The position numbers and the translations under genes were made by a program. Of a DNA stretch of 64,000 nucleotides, positions 24,628 to 33,394 are shown in pieces. Position 1 is the first letter of the stretch; every line of letters begins with the position of its first letter. The notes beneath the pieces were generated by a model. The model saw only the letters and a list, made by a program, of their open reading frames with translations, was not told the DNA's origin and made no database searches. The DNA comes from Streptomyces sp. YS415 (GTDB lineage: Bacteria; Actinomycetota; Actinomycetes; Streptomycetales; Streptomycetaceae), in NCBI RefSeq assembly GCF_023544665.1, contig NZ_JAMJFL010000035.1, positions 1 through 64,000 of the forward strand, in the 5' to 3' direction.

Positions 24628-24663
24628 CCGTTTGAAGGATCAACCGCGGGTCACACGGAACTC

Positions 24664-25167
24664 ATGGAGCAGGCAACAGCAGCAGAGAGACGTTCCGGCC
24701 GCAACGAGACCGAGGACGAGCGGGCCGACCGGATGTGGACGGAGCTCATCCAGGAGATCCGTGTGGCTCAGATGGGTGTGCAGATCCTGTTCGGTTTCCT
24801 GCTCACCGTCGTGTTCACCCCGACCTACGCGGACCTGGGCGACACCGAGCGGACCATCTACATCGTGACCGTCGTCCTGGGCGCCACCGCCACCGGCGCC
24901 CTGATAGGGCCGGTGTCCCTGCACCGGCTGGTGTCCGGCCGGCGCATCAAACCCCGGGCGGTGGAGTGGGCTTCCCGGCTGACCTTCGTCGGCCTGGTGC
25001 TGCTGCTGGCCACCACGACGTCGTCCCTGCTGCTGATCCTGCGGGTGGCCACCCACGACGGCTACGTGCCGTACCTGGTCACCGGCGTGGTGATGTGGTA
25101 CCTGGCGTGCTGGTTCGTCCTGCCGTGGTGGGTGCGGCGCCGCTACACGTCCACATCCGGCGACTGA
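24664..25167 (+). CDS. DUF6328-like four-helix membrane protein
   Basis: 167 residues. A charged ~35-residue cytosolic N-terminus (ETEDERADRMWTELIQEIRVAQ) is followed by about four membrane helices: VQILFGFLLTVVF, TIYIVTVVLGATATGALIG, LVLLLATTTSSLLLIL and YLVTGVVMWYLACWF. I recognise the layout as DUF6328; function unknown. It starts 36 bases after the aldo-keto reductase and may be read through from it. Confidence 0.8.
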   Translation: MEQATAAERRSGRNETEDERADRMWTELIQEIRVAQMGVQILFGFLLTVVFTPTYADLGDTERTIYIVTVVLGATATGALIGPVSLHRLVSGRRIKPRAVEWASRLTFVGLVLLLATTTSSLLLILRVATHDGYVPYLVTGVVMWYLACWFVLPWWVRRRYTSTSGD

Positions 25168-25168
25168 C

Positions 25169-25187
25169 CCCGCGGGTGACCCGCGGG
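25169..25187. terminator. Hairpin between convergent genes
   Basis: CCCGCGGG-TGA-CCCGCGGG, an 8-bp stem with a 3-base loop, directly after the DUF6328-like gene and 15 bases from the end of the opposing gene. Confidence 0.6.
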
Positions 25188-25201
25188 CGCCGGGCGTACG
25201 G

Positions 25202-26233
25202 CTACGCCGCCGGGTCCGTGCCCTTGGCGCCCCGCAGGGTGGCGATGCACGCGGCGATGGCGTGCTGGAGCTCCTCCAGCTGCTGCACCATGTCGTCCTC
25301 GACGAACTCCTGCACGTCGTCGAAGGTGAGTTCCTCGAACACCTTCGTCGCCCGCTGGAGGCTGCTGTAGAACTTCGTCCGCCGCTCCTGGACGCGGAGT
25401 TCTGGGTCCGCCTCCACGGTCTCGGCGACGAGGGTCTTCATGGTGTCGTAGGCCTCCGTGGCCCACTCGCCGGTGTCCTCGTCGTCGTCCAGCTCGTCCA
25501 GCAGGGACAGATGCCGCTCGGCCTCCTGGCGCAGCTCCACGGGCGCGTCGACGGTCTGTCCGGCGGGCGTCCTGACCTGTCCGGACTCCGCGATCTGGCG
25601 GACGTAGCCGATCCGGTCGGCGGCCCGGCTCTCGCTGGCGACGGCCTTCTTCAGATCGTCGGTGCGCACCACGTCACGGGCCAACTCGGCCTGCAGCTCC
25701 GGGTCTTCCTTGATGCGGTCGAGCAGCGCGCCGCGGGCGGCGCGGGCGGTGGAGGGGTCGGCGAGGATCGCGGCACGCAGCGCGGTGGGGTTCTCGGCGA
25801 CCTCCAGCGCCTTCGTCGGCCGGATGCCCTCCGCCTCGGCGGCCTGGGCGATGGCGGTGCCGCGCTCGGAGGCGGCGCTGGTGCGGGAGACGTAGTAGCT
25901 CAGCCACACGTCGGCGTCCGGCAGTTCCACCTCCGCGCCCGGCCGGAGCGCTTCGAAGTGCGGGACCAGACCGTCGTCGGCTGCCCGGTCCCAGGCCTTG
26001 TAGTAGCGCATGACACGCTCGGGCGAGCAGCCGGCGAGCTCGGCGAATTCCTTCGCCGACACCTTCGGCGTCTCGTCCGCGCTCTGGCCGCCGGGGCGCA
26101 CGCTGCGCGCCACCATCAGGCCGAAGGTCCACCCGCCGGTGCGGGCGTACGCCCCGAACTCGCGCGCGTCCCGCGCGACGAGGTCGGACAGCGGCGCGGG
26201 GGAGGGCTCGGACGGGGCGAACGCTAGGGTCAC
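25202..26233 (-). CDS. Unrecognised soluble protein with helix-turn-helix-like segment, 343 aa
   Basis: GTG at 26233 follows AGGAG at 8 bases, so the ATG at 26275 was rejected. Residues ~30-85 resemble a bacterial DNA-binding unit (KVSAKEFAELAGCSPERVMRYYKAWDR), followed by a helical middle with a YYVSRTSAASERG element and a very acidic C-terminal half (LLDELDDDEDTGEW). No membrane segment. It could be a nucleoid or replication-related regulator, but I cannot name the family. It stands alone between two convergent or tandem neighbours. Confidence 0.72.
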   Translation of the reverse strand: MTLAFAPSEPSPAPLSDLVARDAREFGAYARTGGWTFGLMVARSVRPGGQSADETPKVSAKEFAELAGCSPERVMRYYKAWDRAADDGLVPHFEALRPGAEVELPDADVWLSYYVSRTSAASERGTAIAQAAEAEGIRPTKALEVAENPTALRAAILADPSTARAARGALLDRIKEDPELQAELARDVVRTDDLKKAVASESRAADRIGYVRQIAESGQVRTPAGQTVDAPVELRQEAERHLSLLDELDDDEDTGEWATEAYDTMKTLVAETVEADPELRVQERRTKFYSSLQRATKVFEELTFDDVQEFVEDDMVQQLEELQHAIAACIATLRGAKGTDPAA

Positions 26234-26334
26234 GGAGGACTCTCCTGGGTCTCGGGCAGGAACACGGAAGTACACAAGTGCAGCGGAAGCCTATATGCGC
26301 CTGCATGCGACGGTTTGCCGGACCCCTGGGTGTG

Positions 26335-27306
26335 TCATCCGAAGGCGTCGCGCAGCGCGGGCAGCAGGGTCTTCTCCGACCAGTCCAGGTAGGCGGGCTG
26401 CGACTCCCCGCCGATCTGCACCAGGGCGACCTCGCTGAACCCGGCCTCCGCGTACGGCCGTACGGCCTCGACGAAGGCCTCCGGGTCGTCCCCGCACGGG
26501 ATGGAGGCGGCGACGTCGTCCGGGGTGACGAACTGGGTGGCCGACTCGAAGGAATCCGGGTGCGGCAGCTCCGAGTTGACCTTCCAGCCGTTGCCGAACC
26601 AGCGGAACTGGGCGTGGGCGCGCTTGATCGCGGTGTCCCGGTCGGCGTCGTAGCAGACCGGCAGCTGGCCGACTCGCGGCTTGCCCTCACCGCCGTGCCG
26701 GTCGAAGGCGTCCAGCAGACCCGCCTTCGGTTCCGTGGCGATCACCAGATCCGCGACCCGGCCGGCCAGCGCACAGGACTGCTCCCCGGAGACGGCCACG
26801 CCGATCGGTGTCGGCTCGTCGGGCAGGTCCCACAGCCGGGCCGAGTCCACGTCGTAGTGGGTGCCGTGATGCGTGACATGGCCGCCGTCGAAGAGCGCCC
26901 GGATGATCTCGATGGCCTCCTCCAGCATCTCGTGCCGCACGTCGACGGACGGCCAGCCGCCGCCCACCACATGCTCGTTGAGGTTCTCCCCGGAGCCCAG
27001 CCCGAGGCGGAAGCGGCCTTCGGACAGCAGCTGCAGGGTGGCCGCCTTCTGCGCCACCACCGCCGGGTGGTAGCGGAAGCTCGGGCACGTCACATAGGTC
27101 ATCAGCGGAATCCGCCGGGTCGCCTGGGCGGCCGCGCCGAGCACGGCCCACGCGTACGGCGAGTGACCCTGCGAGCGCAGCCACGGAAAGTAGTGGTCCG
27201 AGGTCACGGAGAAGTCGAAGCCGGCCTCTTCGGCGCGCACCACGTGGTCGACGAGGTCACGTGGACCGGCCTGCTCGGTCATCATCGTGTATCCGATTTG
27301 CACCAT
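26335..27306 (-). CDS. LLM-class F420-dependent oxidoreductase
   Basis: A 323-residue luciferase-like TIM barrel: MVQIGYTMMTEQAGPRDLVDHVVRAEEAGFDFSVTSDHYFPW is the hallmark start of the F420-dependent glucose-6-phosphate dehydrogenase-like group; GLGSGENLNEHVVGGGWPSVDVRHEMLEEAIEI is the central F420-binding stretch. Substrate unknown. ATG at 27306 is where homology starts; only a weak ribosome site precedes it. It is divergent from the serine hydrolase gene with 58 bases between starts. Confidence 0.9.
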   Translation of the reverse strand: MVQIGYTMMTEQAGPRDLVDHVVRAEEAGFDFSVTSDHYFPWLRSQGHSPYAWAVLGAAAQATRRIPLMTYVTCPSFRYHPAVVAQKAATLQLLSEGRFRLGLGSGENLNEHVVGGGWPSVDVRHEMLEEAIEIIRALFDGGHVTHHGTHYDVDSARLWDLPDEPTPIGVAVSGEQSCALAGRVADLVIATEPKAGLLDAFDRHGGEGKPRVGQLPVCYDADRDTAIKRAHAQFRWFGNGWKVNSELPHPDSFESATQFVTPDDVAASIPCGDDPEAFVEAVRPYAEAGFSEVALVQIGGESQPAYLDWSEKTLLPALRDAFG

Positions 27307-27364
27307 ACGGCCCGAGTCCCCGACCCGGGCACGGGAAAACGGACCGGTGGGTAAGGATCGGGTC

Positions 27365-28765
27365 ATGACGACTCGCGCACTGCCCGCCGGCCCGCCCGCC
27401 TCCCAGGGCGTGGACGCCTCCGGTGTGCACGCCTTCCTCGACGCACTCGAATCCGACCCCGACATAGAGCCGCACAGCCTCATGATCATGCGGCACGGCT
27501 GCCTCGTCGCCTCCGGCTGGTGGGCGCCGTACACCGCCGCGCGCCCGCACCTGCTGTACTCGCTCAGCAAGAGCTTCACGTCCACCGCGGCCGGCTTCGC
27601 CGTCGCCGAGGGCCTGCTCGACCTCGACGCTCCGGTGCTCTCCTACTTCCCCGAGTTCGACGCCGACGTCACCGATCCGCGCAGCCGGGCGATGCTCGTG
27701 CGGCACGTGGCGTCGATGGCCAGCGGCCACGAGGCGGAGACCCTGGACCGGGCCCGCGCGCTGGACCCCGACGAGCTGGTCCGGGGGTTCCTGCGGATCC
27801 CGCCGGACCGAGATCCGGGCACGGTGTTCGCGTACAACCAGCCCACCACCTACACGCTCGCCGCGATCGTGCAGCGCCTCACCGGGCAGTCGCTCACCGA
27901 CTACATGCGTCCCCGGCTCCTGGACCCGATCGGCATCGGCGAGGTGGCGTGGCTGCGGGACCGGGCGGGCCGCGACCTCGGCTTCAGCGGGCTGCACGCC
28001 CCCACCGACGCGATCCTGCGGCTGGGGCAGCTGTATCTGGGCGGCGGGATGTGGGACGGGCGGCGGGTGCTGCCCGCGTCCTGGGCCGCCGAGGCCACCC
28101 GCCCGCACACGGCCAACGACGACGGGCCGATGAGCGGCGAGGACTGGCGGCAGGGGTACGGCCTGCAGTTCTGGATGTCGCGGCACGGCTACCGCGGGGA
28201 CGGCGCGTACGGGCAGTTCTGTCTGGTGCTGCCCGAGCAGGACGTGGTGATCGCGACGACCGCGGCCACCGTGGCCATGCAGAAGCTGCTGGACATGGTC
28301 TGGACGCATCTGCTGCCCGCGTTCCGCCCCGGGCCGCTGTCCGGCCGGGAGGCCGCGGACGCGGCCCTGGCGGAGCGGCTGGCCGGGCTGGCGCTGCCGC
28401 CGGCCGTGGGCAAGCCGGCGCCGGAGGGCTGGTCGTCCGTCGCCTTCGACTCGGACTGGATCTCCGCCGAGGTCACCGCGACCGCGGACGGTCACCGGCT
28501 GACGCTCGTCGAGGACGGCGAGCGGCTGGAGCTGCGGCTCGCGGACAGCGGCTGGAGCATCGCCGAGGAGCCGGTCCCCACCGCCGTGAGCGGCGGCTGG
28601 ACCGACGCCGGCACCCTGGAGGTGGAGGTGATCTTCCTGGAGACGCCCCACCGGCTCGCCGTGACCTGCTCCCTGCCGGACCGCACCTGCACGGCCCGCT
28701 GGCGCACCCAGCCCCTGCACCCACGGCGCCTGCTGAGGATGGGGGCGCCGCGCCGGTCAGCCTGA
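27365..28765 (+). CDS. Serine hydrolase of the beta-lactamase/class C fold
   Basis: 466 residues with no signal peptide. The nucleophile motif is SLSK (YSLSKSFTSTAAGF, ~residue 68), and the second motif is YNQ in place of the usual YxN/YxS. The distal HxG/KTG position is not obvious. The C-terminal ~110 residues form an added beta-rich domain. It may be an intracellular esterase or amidase rather than a cell-wall enzyme. It overlaps the convergent pseudokinase gene by 9 bases. Confidence 0.87.
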   Translation: MTTRALPAGPPASQGVDASGVHAFLDALESDPDIEPHSLMIMRHGCLVASGWWAPYTAARPHLLYSLSKSFTSTAAGFAVAEGLLDLDAPVLSYFPEFDADVTDPRSRAMLVRHVASMASGHEAETLDRARALDPDELVRGFLRIPPDRDPGTVFAYNQPTTYTLAAIVQRLTGQSLTDYMRPRLLDPIGIGEVAWLRDRAGRDLGFSGLHAPTDAILRLGQLYLGGGMWDGRRVLPASWAAEATRPHTANDDGPMSGEDWRQGYGLQFWMSRHGYRGDGAYGQFCLVLPEQDVVIATTAATVAMQKLLDMVWTHLLPAFRPGPLSGREAADAALAERLAGLALPPAVGKPAPEGWSSVAFDSDWISAEVTATADGHRLTLVEDGERLELRLADSGWSIAEEPVPTAVSGGWTDAGTLEVEVIFLETPHRLAVTCSLPDRTCTARWRTQPLHPRRLLRMGAPRRSA

Positions 28766-30295
28766 GGGCTCCTGGAAGGTGCGCAGCGCGGTGGCCAGGC
28801 CCTCGCGGTTGCCGGGGTCGTCCCAGTCGGCTGCGGGCGCCGTCCACCGCAGTGAGTAGCCGCGACCGCCGCCGAGCAGGAAGCCCCGGCCGAGGGTGCG
28901 CACCCGGGTGCCCCCGGTGTCGGCGAGCCACTCCATCTCGGCGGCCTCCCGGCCCCGGTAGGTCGTCGACCGGATCTCACCGAGCCTGCGGTACCCGCCG
29001 GCCTGCCGCAGGCCGGGCTCCACGTCCCGCCAGACGGCCACCGGATCGGGGCCCACCCGCTCGCTGTAGGTGACGGTGAGCGTGCGCGGGTCGCCCTTCG
29101 CGCCGAGCACCACGCGGTACGCCAGGTCCCCGACGCGGTCGGTGCTCAGCGGCCGCCAGCCCTCGGGGAGCGAAACGGAGAAGCCCTCGGGGGAGTCGTA
29201 GCGGCGGAAGGCAGCCTCCGTCGGGGCGGACGGCGGCGCGGCGGAGGAGGTGGGGGAGGGAGTGGGGGAGGCGGGCGCGGTGGCGGACGGGGTCGGGTTC
29301 GGCCCGGGTCCGGCGGCGGGGGCGTCGGAGCCGCCGGGCAGCCGGTCGGTGACCGCGAGGACGGCGACCGCGACGCCGACGACGGCCAGGGCGGTCCCGG
29401 CGAGGACGGTGCGGCTGCGCCGGCCCGGGCCGTGCGCGTACCGCCGACCGCGCAGCCGCGGGCTCGGCACGGTCGCGGCGGTCTCCTCGTCCAGCACCCG
29501 GACGAGGGCCGCCCGGACGACCGGGCGGGGCAGCCGCTCCACGGCGTCCTTGCGCAACAGCCCCTGCACGGCCTGGGTGAGCGGCCCGGCGCGCACCGGC
29601 GTGCGCAGCGGCAGCCGGTCCACACCCTTCAGCGTGGCCTCCGGCCGGCCCCGGTCGCGGAACGGCGGGCGCCCCTCCACCATCGTGTAGAGCAGTGCCC
29701 CCAGCGTCCACAGATCGGTGGCCGGTCCGATCGGCTCGTCCCGTGCCTGCTCGGGGGAGGCGTAGGCGGGCGCCGCCAGCCGGGGCGCGAGGGTGGCGCC
29801 GGCCAGTCCGAAGCCGGCGACCACGAGGGACCCGTCGTCGCGCACGAACACCTGGGCGGGGCTGAGTTCGCCGTGCGCGAGGCCCTGTCCGTGCGCCGTC
29901 TCCAGCACGTCGAGCAGCTCCAGGCCGATGCGCGCGGCCCGGACGTAGTTCAACGTGCCCTGCTGGGCGAGCAGTTCGCTCAGCGGCACCCCGTCGATCC
30001 ACCGGGTGACCACCCACAGCGTCCCCGACTCCTCGACGGCGTCCACGACTTCGGCGACCCGGCGGGGCAGCAGCAGCGCCATCCGCTCGCAGGTGTGGAG
30101 GACGCGCGCGACGATCCGGCGCGCCTCCTCCCCGTCCGGGACGTCCGGCAGCCCGACCTGGGTGACCAGGACCGGCCGCTCCACCGCGGTGTCCTCCCCG
30201 TACCAGCAGACCCGGTTGGTCTCCCGGCTGACCACCTCGACCAGCCGGAACCTCCCGGCGACCGACACGGGTGTGGAGATGTGCGCCTTGACCAT
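28757..30295 (-). CDS. Receptor-like pseudokinase, single-pass membrane
   Basis: 512 residues in a PknB-like layout: kinase-fold domain (~1-270), one membrane helix (TVLAGTALAVVGVAVAVLAV), Pro/Ser-rich linker, and an extracellular domain of ~140 residues starting at FRRYDSPEGFSVSLPEGW. Catalysis looks impossible: the lysine strand reads VLVTQVGL, HRD reads HGELSPAQV, DFG reads GFG, and there is no glycine loop. ATG at 30295 is preferred because GAGGG is 6 bases upstream, whereas the ATG at 30301 abuts it. Likely a sensor or scaffold rather than a kinase. Confidence 0.88.
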   Translation of the reverse strand: MVKAHISTPVSVAGRFRLVEVVSRETNRVCWYGEDTAVERPVLVTQVGLPDVPDGEEARRIVARVLHTCERMALLLPRRVAEVVDAVEESGTLWVVTRWIDGVPLSELLAQQGTLNYVRAARIGLELLDVLETAHGQGLAHGELSPAQVFVRDDGSLVVAGFGLAGATLAPRLAAPAYASPEQARDEPIGPATDLWTLGALLYTMVEGRPPFRDRGRPEATLKGVDRLPLRTPVRAGPLTQAVQGLLRKDAVERLPRPVVRAALVRVLDEETAATVPSPRLRGRRYAHGPGRRSRTVLAGTALAVVGVAVAVLAVTDRLPGGSDAPAAGPGPNPTPSATAPASPTPSPTSSAAPPSAPTEAAFRRYDSPEGFSVSLPEGWRPLSTDRVGDLAYRVVLGAKGDPRTLTVTYSERVGPDPVAVWRDVEPGLRQAGGYRRLGEIRSTTYRGREAAEMEWLADTGGTRVRTLGRGFLLGGGRGYSLRWTAPAADWDDPGNREGLATALRTFQEPSG

Positions 30296-30427
30296 GGTCA
30301 TCCCTCGCTGAACCCCTGGCTCTCACCTTGCCCACTGGTACGGCGGACGTGACGGGGTGTGTTCAAGGATTCGCCGAGCGAGATGCGCCGATCCCCGATT
30401 GTTCACCCGGCGCCTCGAACACCCGTG

Positions 30428-31453
30428 TCACAGCTCGCGGCCCACCAGGAAGTCCAGCAGCGCCCTCAACTCCCCGGCGGCCCCGGTCTCAAGGGGTACG
30501 GCGTCCAGGGCGGCCTCGGCGACCGTGATCCGGCGCCGCGCCTCGCGCAGCGCTGCCGACCGGCCGCCCGCCTCCTCGATCAGTGCGGCCGTGCGGCCGA
30601 AGTCCTCGCCCGCTTGCAGCAGTTGGGCCAGGCGCCCGGCCGCGGGTGTGTCGAGTGCGGCCAGCACCGGGAACGTCTTCTTGCGCTCCCGCAGATCGCC
30701 GTGGACGGGCTTGCCGGTGACCGCGGGATCACCCCAGATGCCGAGGACGTCATCGACGATCTGGAAGGCGACCCCGAGGTCGCGCCCGGCCCGGTCCAGC
30801 GCGGCGACCGTCCCGGGCGGGGCGCCGCCGAGCGCAGCACCCAGGGCGAGGGCGCAGCCCAGCAGGGCGCCCGTCTTGTGCTCGGCCATCGCCCGGTACT
30901 CCGCCGGCCGCACGCGCTCCGGTCCCGTCCACGGGCGGGCCGCGAACAGCAGGTCGTCGGCCTGCCCGTGCACCAGATCGCCGAGCGCCACCGACAGCAG
31001 CCGTACGGCGCCGGCGCCTCCGGGCGCCGCGGCGAGCGTCCCGACGGCCAGCGCGAACAGCGCGTCGCCTGCGAGGACGGCAGGGCCCGTGCCGTAGGCC
31101 TTCCACACCGTGGGGCGCCGGCGGCGGTCCGGGTCACCGTCCATGATGTCGTCGTGCAGCAGCGAGAAGGCGTGCACCAGTTCCACGGCCACCGCGGCGG
31201 TCGTGCCGGCCTCGGTGGGGCCGCCCGCGGCCTCCGCGCCGAGCACGGCCAGTGCCTGGCGCACGCCCTTGCCTCCGGAAGCGGCGACCGGGGTGCCGCC
31301 CACCTCGCACCAGCCGAAGGAGTAGGCGGCCATCTCGCCGACCCAGGGATGCAGCCGGCCCACGGCCTGGACGAGCGCCGGGCGGACCACCTCCCGGCAG
31401 CGGTCCAGCACATGAAGGCCTGAAAGGGAAGCCGCGGAGGGGATCACCGTCAC
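30428..31453 (-). CDS. Polyprenyl (geranylgeranyl-type) diphosphate synthase
   Basis: A 341-residue all-alpha prenyltransferase that elongates allylic diphosphates with IPP. First aspartate motif DDIMD at 101-105, second DDVLGIWGD at ~234, and the lysines GGKGVRQ and KTGAL for diphosphate binding. The GTG start overlaps the TPR gene stop as GTGA, so the two are translationally coupled. Chain length cannot be read reliably; the segment before DDIMD (AFSLLH) allows C15-C20. No terpene cyclase or carotenoid gene lies in this window. Confidence 0.9.
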   Translation of the reverse strand: MTVIPSAASLSGLHVLDRCREVVRPALVQAVGRLHPWVGEMAAYSFGWCEVGGTPVAASGGKGVRQALAVLGAEAAGGPTEAGTTAAVAVELVHAFSLLHDDIMDGDPDRRRRPTVWKAYGTGPAVLAGDALFALAVGTLAAAPGGAGAVRLLSVALGDLVHGQADDLLFAARPWTGPERVRPAEYRAMAEHKTGALLGCALALGAALGGAPPGTVAALDRAGRDLGVAFQIVDDVLGIWGDPAVTGKPVHGDLRERKKTFPVLAALDTPAAGRLAQLLQAGEDFGRTAALIEEAGGRSAALREARRRITVAEAALDAVPLETGAAGELRALLDFLVGREL

Positions 31454-32484
31454 CGTACGACCTCCACGCCGAGCTCCTCTTGTGCCCGGGCCACCATCTC
31501 CCGGGCGTGCTTCAGGCCGATCCGTTCCAACGTCCCGGCCAGTTCGGCCAGTTCAGCCTGCGTCTCGGTGCTGTCCCGGCCAAGTCGGGCCCTGGACTTG
31601 ACCAGCCCCAGCCGGGCCAACGCCTCCCCGCGCGGTTCGCTCATGGCGCGGAACCCGGCGAGCGCCTGCTCGTACAGGCCGCGGGCCTCGGCGTAACGGC
31701 CGGCGCGGTACAGGACGTTGCCGCGCATCTTGTGGTTGTAGGCGAGAGCGCCGGAGAGCTTCATGGCCCGGCAGATGGTCTCCGCCTCGGACAGCAGCGC
31801 CAAGGCCCGCGCCGTGTCCTTGTCGCGCACCGAGACGATGTCGGCGAGCCCGCGCAGCGCCCAGGCGTGCCCGCGTCGGTCGTCGGCGCGCGCGGCGATC
31901 CCGGCCGCCTCCTCGAACAGGGCGTAGGCCGTGTCGTAGGCGCCGGTGTTGCGGTGAATCTGCGCGATGCCCTCCAGCGCCCACACCGTGTGCCGGGCCT
32001 CGCCGCGCCGACGGGCCTCGGCCAGCAGCTGCTCGTGCAGCCGCGTCACGGCCGCGTAGTCGCCCTGGATGCGGCCGGTCTCGGCGAGGCCGGCCAGGGA
32101 GTAGCCGCGGACCACGACGTCCCCGCCGCGCTCGCCGAGGTCGGCCGCGAGCTGGAGCAGCCGCCTGGCCAGCGCGAACTCCCCGCGCTGCCGGGCCAGG
32201 GTGCCGCCGCTCCACAGTGCCCAGGCCATCGCCGCGGTGTCCCCGGCCCGGCGGGCGGCCCGGTAGCTCGCCTTCCAGGCATGGTCCGCCTCGCCGATCC
32301 GGCCGAGACGCCGGTGCGCCTCGGCGACGGCGAGCCCGGAGCGGGCCGCCTCACCGTGCCTCCCTGCCCGCTCGGCGGCCCGCAGTTCCTCGGTGCCGGC
32401 GGCCAGGACGTCGGTGAGCGAAGAGTTCACGGACAGGGTGGTCAGGGCGCCCTGGTACTCCGGGGCGAATGCCTTGCCGTACAT
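31450..32484 (-). CDS. Tetratricopeptide-repeat protein coupled to a prenyl synthase
   Basis: 344 residues, nearly all of it helical TPR units, such as AEAHRRLGRIGEADHAWKASYRAARRAGD, ALEGIAQIHRNTGAYDTAYALFEEAAGIA and MRGNVLYRAGRYAEARGLYEQALAGFR. No DNA-binding or enzyme domain. ATG at 32484 follows GAGAGGGATCC, so the longer frame from 32592 was rejected. Stop and next start overlap by GTGA, which argues for a fixed ratio and a physical link with the prenyl synthase. AT-rich dyads occupy its promoter region. Confidence 0.85.
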   Translation of the reverse strand: MYGKAFAPEYQGALTTLSVNSSLTDVLAAGTEELRAAERAGRHGEAARSGLAVAEAHRRLGRIGEADHAWKASYRAARRAGDTAAMAWALWSGGTLARQRGEFALARRLLQLAADLGERGGDVVVRGYSLAGLAETGRIQGDYAAVTRLHEQLLAEARRRGEARHTVWALEGIAQIHRNTGAYDTAYALFEEAAGIAARADDRRGHAWALRGLADIVSVRDKDTARALALLSEAETICRAMKLSGALAYNHKMRGNVLYRAGRYAEARGLYEQALAGFRAMSEPRGEALARLGLVKSRARLGRDSTETQAELAELAGTLERIGLKHAREMVARAQEELGVEVVR

Positions 32485-32500
32485 GGATCCCTCTCGGTCC

Positions 32501-32544
32501 GTATACACAGCATCTCTACATTGAGCGTATACATGGTGTGTATA
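32501..32544 (-). promoter_or_regulatory. AT-rich dyad cluster before the TPR/prenyl synthase operon
   Basis: GTATACA occurs at 32501-32507 and again at 32527-32533, 26 bp apart, and the second pairs with TGTATA at 32539-32544 (TATACA-N5-TGTATA). The 44 bases are near 40% GC in a genome of about 73%, 17 bases upstream of the start. A repressor or light/stress regulator site is plausible; the factor is unknown. Confidence 0.55.
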
Positions 32545-32564
32545 GAGCATCGAAAACCGGCCCC

Positions 32565-32579
32565 GGCCCCCGAGGGGCC
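32565..32579 (-). terminator. Possible terminator after the AIM24 gene
   Basis: GGCCCC-N3-GGGGCC hairpin; on the minus strand it is followed within about ten bases by TTTT. It would end the AIM24 transcript before the TPR operon promoter. Confidence 0.4.
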
Positions 32580-32661
32580 AGGGCGGTGTCATCTGTTGCC
32601 GATCAAGACGTGGACGGAGCCGGCGGGGTTGCCCGTGAGGCGCAGATCACCTCATGGATCG

Positions 32662-33339
32662 TCAGTGCTGCTGGGGCTTCTGCGGGGTCGCCTCGCTCGG
32701 CCGGACGACCACATAGCCCTCACCGCTCAGCATCAGCTGTACGGCCTCCCCGGAGCCGCCGCGCAGCATCGAGCCGATGGACTGCGAGCGGTGCAGCGAG
32801 GTCGCGAGCCCCGCGCTCCAGCCGACCACCGCGTCGGTGTCGACGTAGACCGGGTACTGCGCCGACACCGGGATCACCAGTGGATTGCCGTCGCAGACCA
32901 AACCCAGCCGGCCCTGCCCGGTGAACACGCTGTTGAACAGTCCGCCGCCGCTGATTCCGGCCCCCTTCACGGTGGCGATCCGGTACGACAGCGAGGCGTC
33001 GAAGCACAGGACGTTACGGCCGTTGACGGTGAACTCGTCACCGGGGTCGAGCTCGACGACGAAGCAGTTCTGCGCCTCGTGCGCGAACCAGGCCTCGCCC
33101 TGCCCGCGCACCGCCATCAGCGGCAGCCCTTCCCCGGTGACCGCGCGCTTGAGCATCCCGCCCACGCCCTGGCCCTTGCGCTCGAACTGGAGGTTGCCGC
33201 GGTAGGCGATCATCGCGCCCTGGCGGGCCAGCATCTCGCCGCTCACCGCATATCTGATGCACTTGGCGTTCTCGACCGTCATGCCCGGCGCGGTGGCGGG
33301 CTGGACCATGTGCTCGCTGGAAAACAGATCACCCTTCAT
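32662..33339 (-). CDS. AIM24-family (TRAP-like fold) protein
   Basis: 225 residues, beta-rich, with family hallmarks such as ARQGAMIAYRGNLQFERKGQG, EAWFAHEAQNCFVVELDPGDEFTVNGRNVLCFDASLSYRI and GLFNSVFTGQGRLGLVCDG. The fold is that of the trp RNA-binding attenuation protein; mitochondrial AIM24 helps organise membranes, but the bacterial role is unknown. No signal peptide. It is followed by a probable terminator and preceded by the TerD-CAP gene on the same strand, 55 bases away. Confidence 0.9.
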   Translation of the reverse strand: MKGDLFSSEHMVQPATAPGMTVENAKCIRYAVSGEMLARQGAMIAYRGNLQFERKGQGVGGMLKRAVTGEGLPLMAVRGQGEAWFAHEAQNCFVVELDPGDEFTVNGRNVLCFDASLSYRIATVKGAGISGGGLFNSVFTGQGRLGLVCDGNPLVIPVSAQYPVYVDTDAVVGWSAGLATSLHRSQSIGSMLRGGSGEAVQLMLSGEGYVVVRPSEATPQKPQQH

Positions 33340-33394
33340 GGGTGCATCGTGTCGCGGACGACGTCCATTCGCCTAGGTCACGCGGCATCCTGCC

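Noticed and set aside
30428..33339. Family 2 encapsulin with prenyl transferase cargo
   Set aside because: The neighbouring 32662 protein is AIM24-like and no encapsulin shell gene or 2-methylisoborneol synthase is present.
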